Notes: generated by a model from the letters alone, not told the origin. A stretch of DNA of 64,000 bases from Planctomycetia bacterium (GCA_016795155.1 JAEUIE010000036.1:62001-126000); one strand, 5' to 3'. Counted from the first letter of the stretch, positions 54,413 to 63,481 are shown. Numbers and translations are program-made.

Positions 54413-54649
54413 ATGAAACGTATCAGTACTCTGCTTTCCGTAGTGTTGCTTGTAGTCATGGTGATTTTCGCCATACAGAACCTTGAATCTGTTGACGTGC
54501 AGTTTCTGGTGTTTTCCTTATCCATGCCTAAAATCCTGTTGATTCTCCTTGTTTATCTGCTTGGCATGGTCAGTGGCTGGGGATTGATTGATGTGCTCAA
54601 GAAAGCTTTTCAGAATCTTTCTTCCAAGCCAATTGAACCAACCAAGTAG
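54413..54649 (+). CDS. LapA-like (DUF1049) small membrane protein
   Basis: A 78-residue protein with two hydrophobic segments (LLSVVLLVVMVIFAIQNLE and ILLILLVYLLGMVSGWGLI). The pattern FAIQNLESVDVQFLVFSL between them is characteristic of the LapA/DUF1049 family. LapA proteins sit in the inner membrane and are linked to envelope lipopolysaccharide assembly in proteobacteria. GGGGTGA precedes the ATG. It is followed 18 bases later by the next gene. Confidence 0.82.
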   Translation: MKRISTLLSVVLLVVMVIFAIQNLESVDVQFLVFSLSMPKILLILLVYLLGMVSGWGLIDVLKKAFQNLSSKPIEPTK

Positions 54650-54667
54650 TCTGCTCTGGAGCATGAG

Positions 54668-55501
54668 ATGAAGCTCATTTCACCTGTTTCAATCAGGTTG
54701 TTTCTACCTGCATTTCTCCTGATGGCATGGCTGCAGAATCCCCTCGCTGCGCAGCCATCATCCGCATTCGCATATCAGCCTGGGAAGGTGACTCCTGGTA
54801 CCCTGGTGCAGTATGTCAAATCAAACTTGGATGGATCCAAGCCATCTTTGATTACCATGTATATTGCTGATGCTGACTGTATCGAAGTTTATAAGAGTGA
54901 AAAAGGTCTGATCGATGCTGCTGATGTCATTGCACGTATGGATTGGTCACGTTTCAGCTTTGCACATCTGGATGGCGGTGTGGTGACCAGATCAGGCAAG
55001 CGTGAATCACGTGCCACGGTTACCCTGGAAAAAGACAAGTTGCTGGTAAAAATCGGAACAGTTAGCGATGAATTAACGGTTAGCGTATTTCCGGTGCATG
55101 TCTACAACTTCGATTTAATGTCTCTTAATGTGACCTTGCCATACCTGAAAAACCCCGCATTCGATTTTCAGTTTTCCATAGTCGAACCCACTTTTCGCAG
55201 CAGTCCACCACTGGTAGAAGATCGTGGATCGGTACTCGCCAAATATGTAAAAGCGGAGAAATTTGATGGCATTGATACCTGGCGCTATGAGGTTCGTGGA
55301 AAAGGAATGAAAGACCAACTTTCGCAACTGTGGATCAACCAGTCTGATGGTTTCCTACAGAAATGGGAGTCACCTGTGCCTAATAATCCTGGTTGGAACA
55401 GCCTCAAGCTGGTTCGCCAAAGCCAAGGCAAAATGAACAGAGATGAATGGAACGAATATAAGAAATCGAATATCGGGACCGGTATGCCCGCCCAAAAATA
55501 G
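54668..55501 (+). CDS. Secreted protein of unknown function
   Basis: A 277-residue exported protein with a signal peptide (LFLPAFLLMAWLQNPLAAQ). The mature part is beta-rich: GTLVQYVKSNLDGSKPSLIT, CIEVYKSEKGLIDAADVIA and TVTLEKDKLLVKIGTVSDEL. It closes with WINQSDGFLQKWESPVPNN. I do not recognise the family. Close spacing suggests co-transcription with the LapA-like gene. Confidence 0.65.
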   Translation: MKLISPVSIRLFLPAFLLMAWLQNPLAAQPSSAFAYQPGKVTPGTLVQYVKSNLDGSKPSLITMYIADADCIEVYKSEKGLIDAADVIARMDWSRFSFAHLDGGVVTRSGKRESRATVTLEKDKLLVKIGTVSDELTVSVFPVHVYNFDLMSLNVTLPYLKNPAFDFQFSIVEPTFRSSPPLVEDRGSVLAKYVKAEKFDGIDTWRYEVRGKGMKDQLSQLWINQSDGFLQKWESPVPNNPGWNSLKLVRQSQGKMNRDEWNEYKKSNIGTGMPAQK

Positions 55502-55660
55502 TCTTGAAAAATTCGTTATTATTAGTCACCCGCGTCAGCACGTCACATTTTCAAAAATTCCAGACTTATTTTGGCGCGATCACTCAACCGATTTCGCAGG
55601 TTACTTTGAAAGCTATGAGCCCGGTTTCTTGAACACGCTCATTTTTTGTGGAGAGCCAAA
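55502..55660. other. Gap upstream of the caspase-fold-like gene
   Basis: A 159-base gap carrying the GGAG ribosome-binding site (7 bases before ATG 55661). No confident -35/-10 pair or terminator is visible, so read-through from the upstream gene cannot be excluded. Confidence 0.4.
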
Positions 55661-56254
55661 ATGAACAGCAATCAAGTGCTATATGTCGCTTCAACTCGCG
55701 ATTTCGTTCCAGTCTCTGAAATGCAGTCTCAGCCTGGCAAAGTTCTGGTTCTTGATGAGAAATTCCCCACAGCAGCCCCTCTGGTGGAAGCCATTGCAAC
55801 CGAAATGGCCAATCTTGTAGGAGCGACAGGTCAGATTAAGCTGCTGAGTTTTCAATGTCATGGCTTTCCAGGGGGCCTTGAGCTTTACAGCGAACCCATT
55901 GCCGGTGGATATAACCAGTCTGGCGGATCAACCTCCAACGGTTCGCCTTATCGACATCTGGTGGCGTCTAACGTTCACAAGCTTGCAGCGTTCCGTCCGT
56001 GCATGGACCCATCTGGAGTGTGTGAACTCCATTCCTGTAACACCGCGGCAGCCAGTGGACCAACAGTGAGTGCGCCGCCTGGCAAAGACAATGCACGCAA
56101 GCCTGCTGCCAATACTTCATCAATTGGCACGAACTTCATGCAGGCTCTCGCTAACATGCTGGGAGTACCTGTTCGGGCAGCAGTGAAAATTCAGGGTGGA
56201 GATACCATGGTCGGTTGGGATGGCCCGACTGTCACTATTCAGCCAGTCAAGTAA
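55661..56254 (+). CDS. Caspase-fold-like (DUF4347-type) His/Cys protein
   Basis: 197 residues from ATG 55661. The predicted strand IKLLSFQCHGFPGGLELYS ends in a His-Gly, and the strand VCELHSCNTAAASG carries a Cys. This order and spacing match the catalytic His/Cys dyad of caspase-fold peptidases and are closest to DUF4347, which reads SHGsPGsL and YGCNVA. The end FMQALANMLGVPVRAAVKI also fits DUF4347. There is no signal peptide, unlike most DUF4347 proteins, so it would act in the cytoplasm. It lies 69 bases upstream of an ECF sigma gene in the same direction. Peptidase activity is inferred. Confidence 0.7.
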   Translation: MNSNQVLYVASTRDFVPVSEMQSQPGKVLVLDEKFPTAAPLVEAIATEMANLVGATGQIKLLSFQCHGFPGGLELYSEPIAGGYNQSGGSTSNGSPYRHLVASNVHKLAAFRPCMDPSGVCELHSCNTAAASGPTVSAPPGKDNARKPAANTSSIGTNFMQALANMLGVPVRAAVKIQGGDTMVGWDGPTVTIQPVK

Positions 56255-56323
56255 CACGAATTCATATGGACCTTACCATCATTGATGCTGGCAATGTAGT
56301 GTCATGGCAGTTAGGCTAGGTGA

Positions 56324-56923
56324 ATGACTGACGTAACCAGAATACTTCAGGCGATGGAGCGTGGCGAGCCACAGGCTATGGAGCAACTGTTGCCGCTGGT
56401 CTATGAGGAGTTGCGTCAATTGGCAGCAATGAAGATGGCGAGGGAGCAACCTGGACAGACGTTGCAGCCGACGGCGCTGGTGCACGAGGCATGGTTGAGA
56501 CTGATGAAATCACCGCTAGCCGAACACCCCTCACCCCCAACCCCTCTCCCACCTGGAGAGAATGCAGAAAACGGGGATAAGCGCCGTTATTTCTTTGCAG
56601 CAGCTGCAGAGGCGATGCGACGAATTCTGGTCGAGCGGTATCGGCAAAAGCAGAGTTTGAAACGAGGAGCCGGAGCAGACAAGCAATCAGCGGATGACAT
56701 CTCACTCAAGCAGGCTGATCATATTCTGGATGTGCACGAGGCGCTGGATGGTCTCCATGCTGTAGATCCTGTTGCAGCAGAGCTGGTGAAATTGCGTTAT
56801 TTTGCTGGTTGTACCCATGCCGAGGCAGCTGCAGTGCTCGATTTACCTCTGCGAAGTGCTGACCGGTTGTGGTCGTTTGCACGAGCTTGGCTGTTTCGTG
56901 ATCTTTCTGAACATTCAGAATAA
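56324..56923 (+). CDS. ECF-type RNA polymerase sigma factor with inserted Pro-rich segment
   Basis: A 199-residue ECF-like sigma factor of the same group as 4427-4999. Shared blocks: LLPLVYEELRQLAAMKMARE, ALVHEAWLRL, FFAAAAEAMRRILVE, and region 4 VKLRYFAGCTHAEAAAVLDL. Between region 2 blocks it has an extra HPSPPTPLPPGENAENG that is absent from the paralogue. The DNA encoding it looks like a dispersed repeat. The downstream kinase-TPR gene starts 65 bases later, so this is the intact version of the sigma-kinase module. Confidence 0.92.
   Translation: MTDVTRILQAMERGEPQAMEQLLPLVYEELRQLAAMKMAREQPGQTLQPTALVHEAWLRLMKSPLAEHPSPPTPLPPGENAENGDKRRYFFAAAAEAMRRILVERYRQKQSLKRGAGADKQSADDISLKQADHILDVHEALDGLHAVDPVAAELVKLRYFAGCTHAEAAAVLDLPLRSADRLWSFARAWLFRDLSEHSE
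56521..56572 (+). repeat. Repeat-like insert inside ECF sigma gene
   Basis: Pyrimidine-rich DNA (CCCCTCACCCCCAACCCCTC) followed by a hairpin CTCTCC (56544-56549) / GGAGAG (56555-56560). Sequences of this type are common as dispersed intergenic repeats in several bacterial groups and encode PLPPGE-like peptides when in frame. It interrupts the region aligned to the paralogue without breaking the frame. Confidence 0.55.
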
Positions 56924-56988
56924 TTACTGGCGCACGATTGCAGTCGATTTCCCATGGCAGGATGAAGTCCCGGTGTGAGGTCATATCC

Positions 56989-59874
56989 ATGTCCGAACGA
57001 GATATTTTTCTGCAAGCCATCGATCTGACTGATGAAGCCCGGTATGCTTTTCTCGAAAAAGCCTGCGGGACAGATGCCGAACTGCGTCGTAAGGTCGAAG
57101 CCCTGTTTGCAGCACATGAACAAGCAGGAAACTTTCTGTCGCAACCTGCCTTGGAAGCCACCGGTGTGTTCAGTCATGGTGAAAATGGCACTGTATTTAA
57201 ACGGATACCTGCAGAAGCAGATCATATGCCAGGAGAGGTGCTGGCTGGTCGATACAAGTTACTGGAACAGATCGGCTTCGGTGGCATGGGGACGGTCTAT
57301 GTTGCTGAGCAGTCGCAACCTGTCCGTCGCAAAGTAGCAGTCAAGATCATCAAGATGGGTATGGACACCGGCCAGGTGCTGGCACGGTTTGAACAGGAAC
57401 GACAGGCGCTGGCGCTGATGGATCACCCCAACATTGCCAAGGTGCTCGATGGCGGGATGACGGAAGATCACCGACCTTTCTTTGTGATGGAATATGTCAA
57501 AGGCGATCCACTCAATGATTTCTGCGATCGCGAACAACTGACAGTGAAACAACGGCTGGAATTGTTCATCCAGATTTGCCATGCGGTGCAACATGCCCAT
57601 CAGAAAGGCGTGATTCACCGCGATTTGAAGCCGGGGAATATCCTGGTATGCCTGTATGATGGCAAGCCGGTGCCCAAGGTGATTGACTTTGGCCTGGCCA
57701 AGGCTCTGCATCAGCCATTGACAGACCTTACACTTCATACCGGACACGACATGGTGCTGGGAACGCCGCTGTACATGAGTCCGGAGCAGGCAGAAGTGAA
57801 TAATGTTGATGTGGATACGCGTACGGACATCTACGCACTGGGTGTGATTCTCTACGAGTTATTAACGGGCACGACACCACTCGAAAAGCAGAGATTCAAG
57901 CAGGCAGCATGGGATGAAGTGCTGCGAATTATTCGTGAGGAAGATCCACCCAAGCCCAGCACCAAGCTGAGTGAGAGCAACCAGTTGGCCAGCCTGTCGG
58001 CTCAGCGCAAACTGGAACCCAGGCAATTGACCCAGTTGCTCTCGGGCGATCTTGATTGGATTGTGATGAAGGCTCTGGAAAAAGACCGCAGCCGTCGGTA
58101 TGAGACTGCCAACGGTTTTGCGATGGACGTACAGCGTTACCTGGCAGACGAACCGGTGAGTGCGGGGCCACCCAGTGCGGGATATCGGCTGCGGAAGTTC
58201 GTGAAACGCAATAGGGGCAAGGTGCTGGCAGCAACTCTGGTTCTGCTGGCATTATTACTGGGAATGGCTGGTACTCTCATTGGCTTCGTGCGGGCAGAAC
58301 GGCTGCGGCAGGAAGCTGAAAGCGCACGCGCCCAGGAAGAACAACAGCGACGAAAAGCAGTCAGCGAGCAGCAACGTGCGGAGGAAGGAGAAAAACGAGC
58401 AGAAACCGCCAGGAAACGTGCTGAAGAACAGACAGCCATTACGCAGGCTGTCAACGAATTCCTGCGGGATGACCTGATCGGGCAGGCCGATACTGATGAG
58501 CAGGCCCGCGCCGGTCAAAAGCCAAATCGGGAAGTCTCGGTGCGTGTGCTGCTGGATCGTGCTGCCCAGCATGTGGGAGAAAAATTTGCGGAAAAGCCAG
58601 CTATCGAAGCTGCAGTTCGGCAAACCATTGGCGAGACGTATCGCAAGCTGGGCCGCCGCGAGGAAGGGTTGCCCCATCTTGTACGATCACTGGAACTGTT
58701 TCGCAAGCTAAACTCACCTGACGACCGAGAAACGCTGCAAGTCATGAACAACCTGGCCCTGATGTACAAGGACATGGCTCGGTATGCAGAGTCGGAAGCA
58801 CTGTTCAACGAAGCACTGGCGGGTTACCAGCGTGTCTATGGGGAAGAATCGAACCCAACGCAAACGGTGGCTAGTAATCTGGCATCCCTGTATCAACACC
58901 TGGACAAGTTTGAGCAAGCTGAAAAACTGAGGCGTCGCCGTTTTGAGATCATGTGCCGCATCAACGGAGAGGATCATGAATTGACCGTGATCGCTTGCCA
59001 CAATCTGGCTGATGTACTTCGCGACCAAAAGAAACTGGAGGAGGCATTACCGTTGACAAAACGTGCCTTGGAAGGATTTCGCAACTGCTATGGTCCGGAT
59101 CATTCAGGCACCATGTCTGCGATGAACAACCTGGCTGTGCTTTACACGCAGATGAACCACCCTGAACTGGCTGAGCCTATCATGCTCGAATTGCTCGCAA
59201 GCCGACGACGCGTGCAGGGAGACGACCATCCTCGCACCATTACTGCCATGGGAAACCTAGCTGCAGTCTACACCACCATGCAGCGTTACACGGATGCCCA
59301 GCCCATTCTTCAGGATGCCTTAGCACGCAGCAGAAAGGTGGAGGGAGAAGACCACCCAATCACGATTCAACTACTGGGCAACTATACCAGTCTGTTACCC
59401 AAACTGAATCGTTATCAGGAATGCGAGCCACTGTTGCGTGAGTACCACGACAAACAACAGCGTCGGCATGGAGCAGAATCCCAACCCACCATCGCAAGCT
59501 TGATAAACCTGGGTAATTGCCTGTTGTATACCGGGAAATTGGAAGAAGCCGAGAAACTGCTGCGCCAAGGCGCAACGAAACTGAAAAAGCTGACACCTGA
59601 TCATTGGAATGTTTTCCGTGCTCAATATCTGCTGGGTGCAGTTCTACTCGAACAAAAGAAATATGCCGAAGCCGAGCTGTTCTTGATCACTGGATACAAC
59701 GGAATGAAATCGCGGGAGAAAGCGATTCCCGACAGGGACAAATCTTTCATCAACAATGCCATTGACCGGCTTATCAAACTTTACACCGAGATCAACAAAT
59801 CCGAAGAGGTCATGAAGTGGCAAAAGGAGAAAGAGAATTTGAAAAAAAGGATACTCCCCAATGCAAAGTCGTAG
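56989..59874 (+). CDS. Membrane-anchored Ser/Thr protein kinase with TPR domain
   Basis: 961 residues from ATG 56989 (MSERDIFLQAIDL), with GAGG eight bases upstream; a TTG at 56938 is in frame but unlikely. The kinase domain (about 85-360) has GFGGMGTVYVAEQ, VAVKIIKMG, HRDLKPGNIL, DFGLAKA and MSPEQAEVN. A membrane segment (VLAATLVLLALLLGMAGTLI, about 411-433) and a charged coiled coil (about 437-490) follow. Then come about ten tetratricopeptide repeats (about 518-940, for example MNNLALMYKDMARYAESEAL). TPRs outside the membrane probably sense or bind ligands. This is the intact counterpart of the broken gene 2985-4321. Confidence 0.94.
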   Translation: MSERDIFLQAIDLTDEARYAFLEKACGTDAELRRKVEALFAAHEQAGNFLSQPALEATGVFSHGENGTVFKRIPAEADHMPGEVLAGRYKLLEQIGFGGMGTVYVAEQSQPVRRKVAVKIIKMGMDTGQVLARFEQERQALALMDHPNIAKVLDGGMTEDHRPFFVMEYVKGDPLNDFCDREQLTVKQRLELFIQICHAVQHAHQKGVIHRDLKPGNILVCLYDGKPVPKVIDFGLAKALHQPLTDLTLHTGHDMVLGTPLYMSPEQAEVNNVDVDTRTDIYALGVILYELLTGTTPLEKQRFKQAAWDEVLRIIREEDPPKPSTKLSESNQLASLSAQRKLEPRQLTQLLSGDLDWIVMKALEKDRSRRYETANGFAMDVQRYLADEPVSAGPPSAGYRLRKFVKRNRGKVLAATLVLLALLLGMAGTLIGFVRAERLRQEAESARAQEEQQRRKAVSEQQRAEEGEKRAETARKRAEEQTAITQAVNEFLRDDLIGQADTDEQARAGQKPNREVSVRVLLDRAAQHVGEKFAEKPAIEAAVRQTIGETYRKLGRREEGLPHLVRSLELFRKLNSPDDRETLQVMNNLALMYKDMARYAESEALFNEALAGYQRVYGEESNPTQTVASNLASLYQHLDKFEQAEKLRRRRFEIMCRINGEDHELTVIACHNLADVLRDQKKLEEALPLTKRALEGFRNCYGPDHSGTMSAMNNLAVLYTQMNHPELAEPIMLELLASRRRVQGDDHPRTITAMGNLAAVYTTMQRYTDAQPILQDALARSRKVEGEDHPITIQLLGNYTSLLPKLNRYQECEPLLREYHDKQQRRHGAESQPTIASLINLGNCLLYTGKLEEAEKLLRQGATKLKKLTPDHWNVFRAQYLLGAVLLEQKKYAEAELFLITGYNGMKSREKAIPDRDKSFINNAIDRLIKLYTEINKSEEVMKWQKEKENLKKRILPNAKS

Positions 59875-59913
59875 GGGTATACAACATTTGTGATCAGATT
59901 AGGCAAGGACAAG

Positions 59914-60002
59914 CGGAGAGGGCGGGATTCGAACCCGCGGTAGGGTTTGACCCCTACGCCGCTTTAGCAAAGCGGTGCTTTCGACCACTCAGCCACCTCT
60001 CC
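59914..60002 (-). tRNA. tRNA-Ser (GCT)
   Basis: An 89-base class II tRNA. The acceptor stem pairs GGAGAGG (59996-60002, minus strand) with CCTCTCC (59915-59921), discriminator G. The T arm is GCGGGTTCGAATCCCGC, a long variable arm pairs TAGGG with CCCTA, and the anticodon loop TTGCTAA gives anticodon GCT. CCA is not encoded. It lies seven bases downstream of tRNA-Lys. Confidence 0.96.
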
Positions 60003-60009
60003 CGAGAGA

Positions 60010-60082
60010 TGGGGACGCAGGGACTCGAACCCTGAACCAATAGATTAAAAGTCTACTGCTCTGCCAGTTGAGCTACGTCCCC
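60010..60082 (-). tRNA. tRNA-Lys (TTT)
   Basis: A 73-base tRNA. The acceptor stem pairs GGGGACG (60076-60082, minus strand) with CGTCCCC, discriminator A. The anticodon loop CTTTTAA gives TTT. The T arm is CAGGGTTCGAGTCCCTG. CCA is not encoded. It is first in a two-tRNA unit. Confidence 0.96.
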
Positions 60083-60097
60083 GCAGTCTCAGTCGAA

Positions 60098-60125
60098 AAG
60101 ATACAAGACTTTTCTCAGGAAACAA
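60098..60125 (-). promoter_or_regulatory. Candidate promoter of the tRNA pair
   Basis: On the minus strand TTGTTT (60120-60125) and TATCTT (60098-60103) are separated by 16 bases. The site lies 15 bases upstream of tRNA-Lys, and both tRNAs would share the transcript. Confidence 0.45.
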
Positions 60126-60193
60126 GTCACACCCAAACGACTTTTTTATCTCTGTACGACCCGTAATTGCCACAATTGGTTCACTTTATTCAA

Positions 60194-61528
60194 TCAAGAT
60201 GGATGATAAAGCTGGCGAATTTCGCCGACCAGGAATACCGACCCGGTGGCTACCACAATTTCATCGCTACTCGCCTGATTCGCCAGATATTTCCAGGCCT
60301 GCGTTGCTGGCTCGACGACTGTTCCGCCAACACCACCAATATCATGCCACAGACCAAGTAGTTCACGCGGATCTGCTCCGCGACTGCTACTCGAATAGCG
60401 TGTAAAGACAATCTGCTTGACCTTCCCTTTCAGCAACTTCAGCATCTCACGAATTTGTTTGTCCTTGGAAACTGCAAAGAGCAGTTGTAAACCAGGAGCT
60501 TGCAATGAATCGAGCCAACGTAACAAAACACCGATGGATGCTTCATTGTGGGCTGCATCGAGAATAAGCCAAGGCTTCTCACCCACGATTTCCAGTCGCC
60601 CTGGAATGATCGCTTTGACCATGCCCTGTTGATAGGCTTCTAAAGAGAGTTTTGCCTGTGGCTCCAGCAGATGAAGTGTTTGCAGTGCAATTACCGCGTT
60701 GTCTGCCTGGTGCTTACCCCAGAGAGATAGTTCACACCAGGGGGAAAGAGTCGTTTGCCCCAGCCACATGACTTTGGGTTTAATGTTCTGACGAATGTCC
60801 CCCGGCCAACACATGCCATCAAACTCAGAATCAAGTCGATAGAGCGGGGCCTCCTGTTCCTTCGCTACTCTTTCGATGACTGCTGCGGGGCCTGGTTCAC
60901 GCACTCCCGAAACCACCGGCCGCCCTCGCTTGATGATCCCGGCCTTTTCAAAGGCAATCTTTTCAACCGTGTCCCCCAGTTGTTCAATATGATCCAGACT
61001 GATGCTCGTGATGACCGACACTTCCGGCATCACCACATTGGTTGCATCGAAACGACCACCCATGCCCACTTCCAGCACCGCATAATCGACCTTCTGTTGT
61101 GCGAAATGAAGCATCCCCACCGCGGTGATGATCTCGAAAAAAGTCGGTGGCATTTCTTTGCGGTGTTCCACTTCATCGCAGGCTTCAGCAACCATCCGCA
61201 TGCATTGGATCATACTGGATTGATCAATAGGCTGGCTGTTGATCTGTATTCTTTCCTCCACACGCACCAGGTGAGGAGAGGTGTAAAGACCTACGCGATA
61301 ACCAGCCTCTTGCAAAACACTGGCGATCATCGTCGCCGTGGAACCCTTGCCCTTAGTGCCGGTAATATGAATGGAACGGAACGCCTCGTGCGGGTTGCCC
61401 AGCAACTGCAACATCAGCCGCATGCGATCCAGTTTCAGCAGGCGAACATCCTGTGGCATGCCGATCTTTTCATAGTTGATTCGGCTATTCCAGAAGGCGA
61501 CGGCCTGTTCGTAGGTTTCAATCGGCAT
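60194..61528 (-). CDS. folC: Bifunctional folylpolyglutamate synthase/dihydrofolate synthase
   Basis: A 444-residue Mur-ligase-family enzyme that adds glutamates to folates. The P-loop is HITGTKGKGSTATMIASVL. The FolC signature is TSPHLVRVEERIQIN. The metal-binding region is SLDHIEQLGDTVEKIAFEKAG. The C-terminal ligase domain contains WLILDAAHNEASIGVLL. Length is normal. It reads toward the tRNA unit and diverges from the lactate-racemase-domain gene. Confidence 0.95.
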   Translation of the reverse strand: MPIETYEQAVAFWNSRINYEKIGMPQDVRLLKLDRMRLMLQLLGNPHEAFRSIHITGTKGKGSTATMIASVLQEAGYRVGLYTSPHLVRVEERIQINSQPIDQSSMIQCMRMVAEACDEVEHRKEMPPTFFEIITAVGMLHFAQQKVDYAVLEVGMGGRFDATNVVMPEVSVITSISLDHIEQLGDTVEKIAFEKAGIIKRGRPVVSGVREPGPAAVIERVAKEQEAPLYRLDSEFDGMCWPGDIRQNIKPKVMWLGQTTLSPWCELSLWGKHQADNAVIALQTLHLLEPQAKLSLEAYQQGMVKAIIPGRLEIVGEKPWLILDAAHNEASIGVLLRWLDSLQAPGLQLLFAVSKDKQIREMLKLLKGKVKQIVFTRYSSSSRGADPRELLGLWHDIGGVGGTVVEPATQAWKYLANQASSDEIVVATGSVFLVGEIRQLYHPS

Positions 61529-61588
61529 GATTCAGAGTATAGTAGTTCCTATCCTGTCGATGATATCGTGATGTATCCCTGGTGACAC

Positions 61589-62908
61589 ATGTCTCTGGAA
61601 AAAGTAGATCAAATTCAGTTGTACCCTGTCAAGCAAGTTCGAAAACAGCGACTTGTTACGGACATTGCGGGAACGGTAACGCAGGAACTGAAAAAATCGA
61701 AACGCCTGCAGGCACTTCCCACAGGCAGTCGGATTGCCATCGCGGTTGGCAGCCGAGGCATCAATCACTTGTCGACCTATGTACTCTCGACAGTGACTAC
61801 GCTCAAAAGGATGGGCCATCAGCCTTTCATTGTCGCTGCGATGGGTTCGCATGGTGGAGCTACATCAGAAGGACAGCGTGAATTACTGGCTCATTATGGC
61901 ATCCATGAAAATGCCATGGGTGTGCCGGTGCTCAGTGATATGGATGTCGAACAAATAGGAGTCAATCAATCGGGCATACCCGTCTATTGGGACAGGAACG
62001 CCCTGGCTGCTGACGGCGTTTTTACTATTTCGAGAATCAAACCCCATACTGATTTTCATGGCACTTATGAAAGCGGTATCGTCAAAATGCTGGTTATCGG
62101 GCTGGGCAAGCAGCCGGGTGCTTCGGTGCATCATGTGTATGGCGTGCGAGGCTTACGGGACTTCATCCCGCAATCAGTGGAAGTTGTTCTGCAAAAGACC
62201 AAGTTCCTGGCAGGCCTGGCGATCGTGGAAAATGCCGATGACGAGCCTGGCTGCATTGAACTGATTGATCGGGATGATCTGCTGGTTAAGGAGCCAGGCC
62301 TGTTGTCCCTGGCTCGTGCCTGGATGGCTCAATTGCCTTTCCAGCAACTCGATCTGCTGATCATCGGCGAGTGTGGCAAGAACTACTCCGGCACCGGCAT
62401 GGATGTCAACGTGTTGGGTCGGCAGATGCTCGAAGGTGTACCCGATCTCCTTAAACCCAACATCACCCGTATCTGTCTACTCGATCTTTCAGAGGAAACC
62501 GAAGGCAACGCAACAGGCGTAGGCATTGCAGATCTGACAACAACACGCATAGTCAAGAAGATCGATAAGCATAAGTCAGACATGAATTGTCTGACGAGTT
62601 GTTGCCTGCTCCGGTCCAAAATTCCGATAGATCTTCCTGGTGATCGTGAGTGCATTGCCCAGGGAATGGCCACGTGCTGGCAACCTGATCTGGCAAAGTT
62701 GAAGCTGGCCTTTATTCCCAACACACTGGAACTGGCACATATCTGGGCAACTGCTGCCGCCCTGGAGCAGTTGAAGAGTAACAAGGAAGTGGAGATTGGC
62801 ACGACTACTAGAACATTGCCATGGACCGCTGACGGGCGAGTTGAACAGGCGATTCTTTTTCCAAATAGTACACAAGGAAAGCGGCATCAAGTGCTGCGCG
62901 CGAAGTAA
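61589..62908 (+). CDS. Lactate-racemase-domain (LarA N-terminal-like, DUF2088) protein
   Basis: A 439-residue protein with the N-terminal LarA fold (PF09861): RIAIAVGSRGINHLSTY, FIVAAMGSHGGATSEGQ, RIKPHTDFHGTYESGIVKM and LGKQPGASVHH. Nickel-pincer lactate racemases use a related fold, but larB/larC/larE-type cofactor genes are not nearby. The family contains many racemases with other 2-hydroxyacid substrates. The end of the gene is followed by the repeat array at 62943. Specific substrate unknown. Confidence 0.84.
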   Translation: MSLEKVDQIQLYPVKQVRKQRLVTDIAGTVTQELKKSKRLQALPTGSRIAIAVGSRGINHLSTYVLSTVTTLKRMGHQPFIVAAMGSHGGATSEGQRELLAHYGIHENAMGVPVLSDMDVEQIGVNQSGIPVYWDRNALAADGVFTISRIKPHTDFHGTYESGIVKMLVIGLGKQPGASVHHVYGVRGLRDFIPQSVEVVLQKTKFLAGLAIVENADDEPGCIELIDRDDLLVKEPGLLSLARAWMAQLPFQQLDLLIIGECGKNYSGTGMDVNVLGRQMLEGVPDLLKPNITRICLLDLSEETEGNATGVGIADLTTTRIVKKIDKHKSDMNCLTSCCLLRSKIPIDLPGDRECIAQGMATCWQPDLAKLKLAFIPNTLELAHIWATAAALEQLKSNKEVEIGTTTRTLPWTADGRVEQAILFPNSTQGKRHQVLRAK

Positions 62909-62942
62909 GCGGCGGTGACTCCGTCTCAAACACTGCAACCCC

Positions 62943-62966
62943 CCGCTTACTGCGTGCGCGGCTCTT
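62943..62966 (+). repeat. REP-like repeat, copy 1
   Basis: A 24-base unit beginning CCGCTTACTG and ending GCGCGGCTCTT. It is identical to 63617-63640 and occurs inverted with two changes at 63510-63533. It lies between the lactate-racemase-domain gene and the transposase remnant. Confidence 0.75.
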
Positions 62967-62970
62967 GGTG

Positions 62971-63481
62971 CTACTTCGTGCGTGGCTCTTCGTACCAGGC
63001 CATACGAGTGCCCTGTTCATCCAGGGTATACCGTATTCTCTCTTCCACTTTTTCCTCGCTGAAAAGATGTCTCGTGCTGCCGTGCCGGGTCCATCGTTTC
63101 CGTTCAGCACTGTCAAACCCGGCATTATTCAGATTCTTGGAGGCACGCCCCTTCAAGTCGCTCATAATGCGGTCCGGGTTGCCTTCCCCGCTGAGCACCA
63201 CATGCACATGGTTGCTCCGTACATGCTGCCGCCCATAACTGCCAGCCTCGTTCCTTCGCCAGTTCCACGAATGCCTGGCAGACGATCTCCCGTTCCTGCG
63301 GACTCATCACAAAAGCTGGTTGTGTCATCGCGACGCGAGCCCAACGTTCCCGCTGCGGATCCGGCTCCACAAATGGCGTTCCGTATTCGTTATGCTCTCG
63401 ATCTACCGATCCCTTCCCCTTCGCGCTGCCAGGAAGCCAGGTTCCATATGTCGAGAACGTAATGAAATACGCCAACGCCAT
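62971..63481 (-). pseudogene. Frameshifted REP-associated (IS200-like Y1) transposase
   Basis: From ATG 63481 the first part reads ALAYFITFSTYGTWLPG, an IS200/REP-transposase N-terminus, up to GWQLWAA. One extra base near 63226 shifts the frame; the other frame then gives HVRSNHVHVVLSG, which holds the HxH metal motif, and continues through RIMSDLKGRASKN to RYTLDEQG, whose Tyr is the likely nucleophile. It ends EEPRTK. Corrected, the protein would have about 170 residues. It is a single-strand transposase of the RAYT type and is flanked by its probable target repeats. The break makes it inactive unless the extra base is a sequencing error. Confidence 0.82.
62972..62990 (+). repeat. REP-like repeat, degenerate partial copy
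   Basis: TACTTCGTGCGTGGCTCTT matches the distal 19 bases of copy 1 with three differences. It overlaps the 3' end of the transposase remnant, where it encodes the EEPRTK tail. Confidence 0.55.

Noticed and set aside
60755-61585. 276-codon open frame on the plus strand
   Set aside because: It is antisense to folC, whose P-loop and family signature are clear; the antisense product has no family features.
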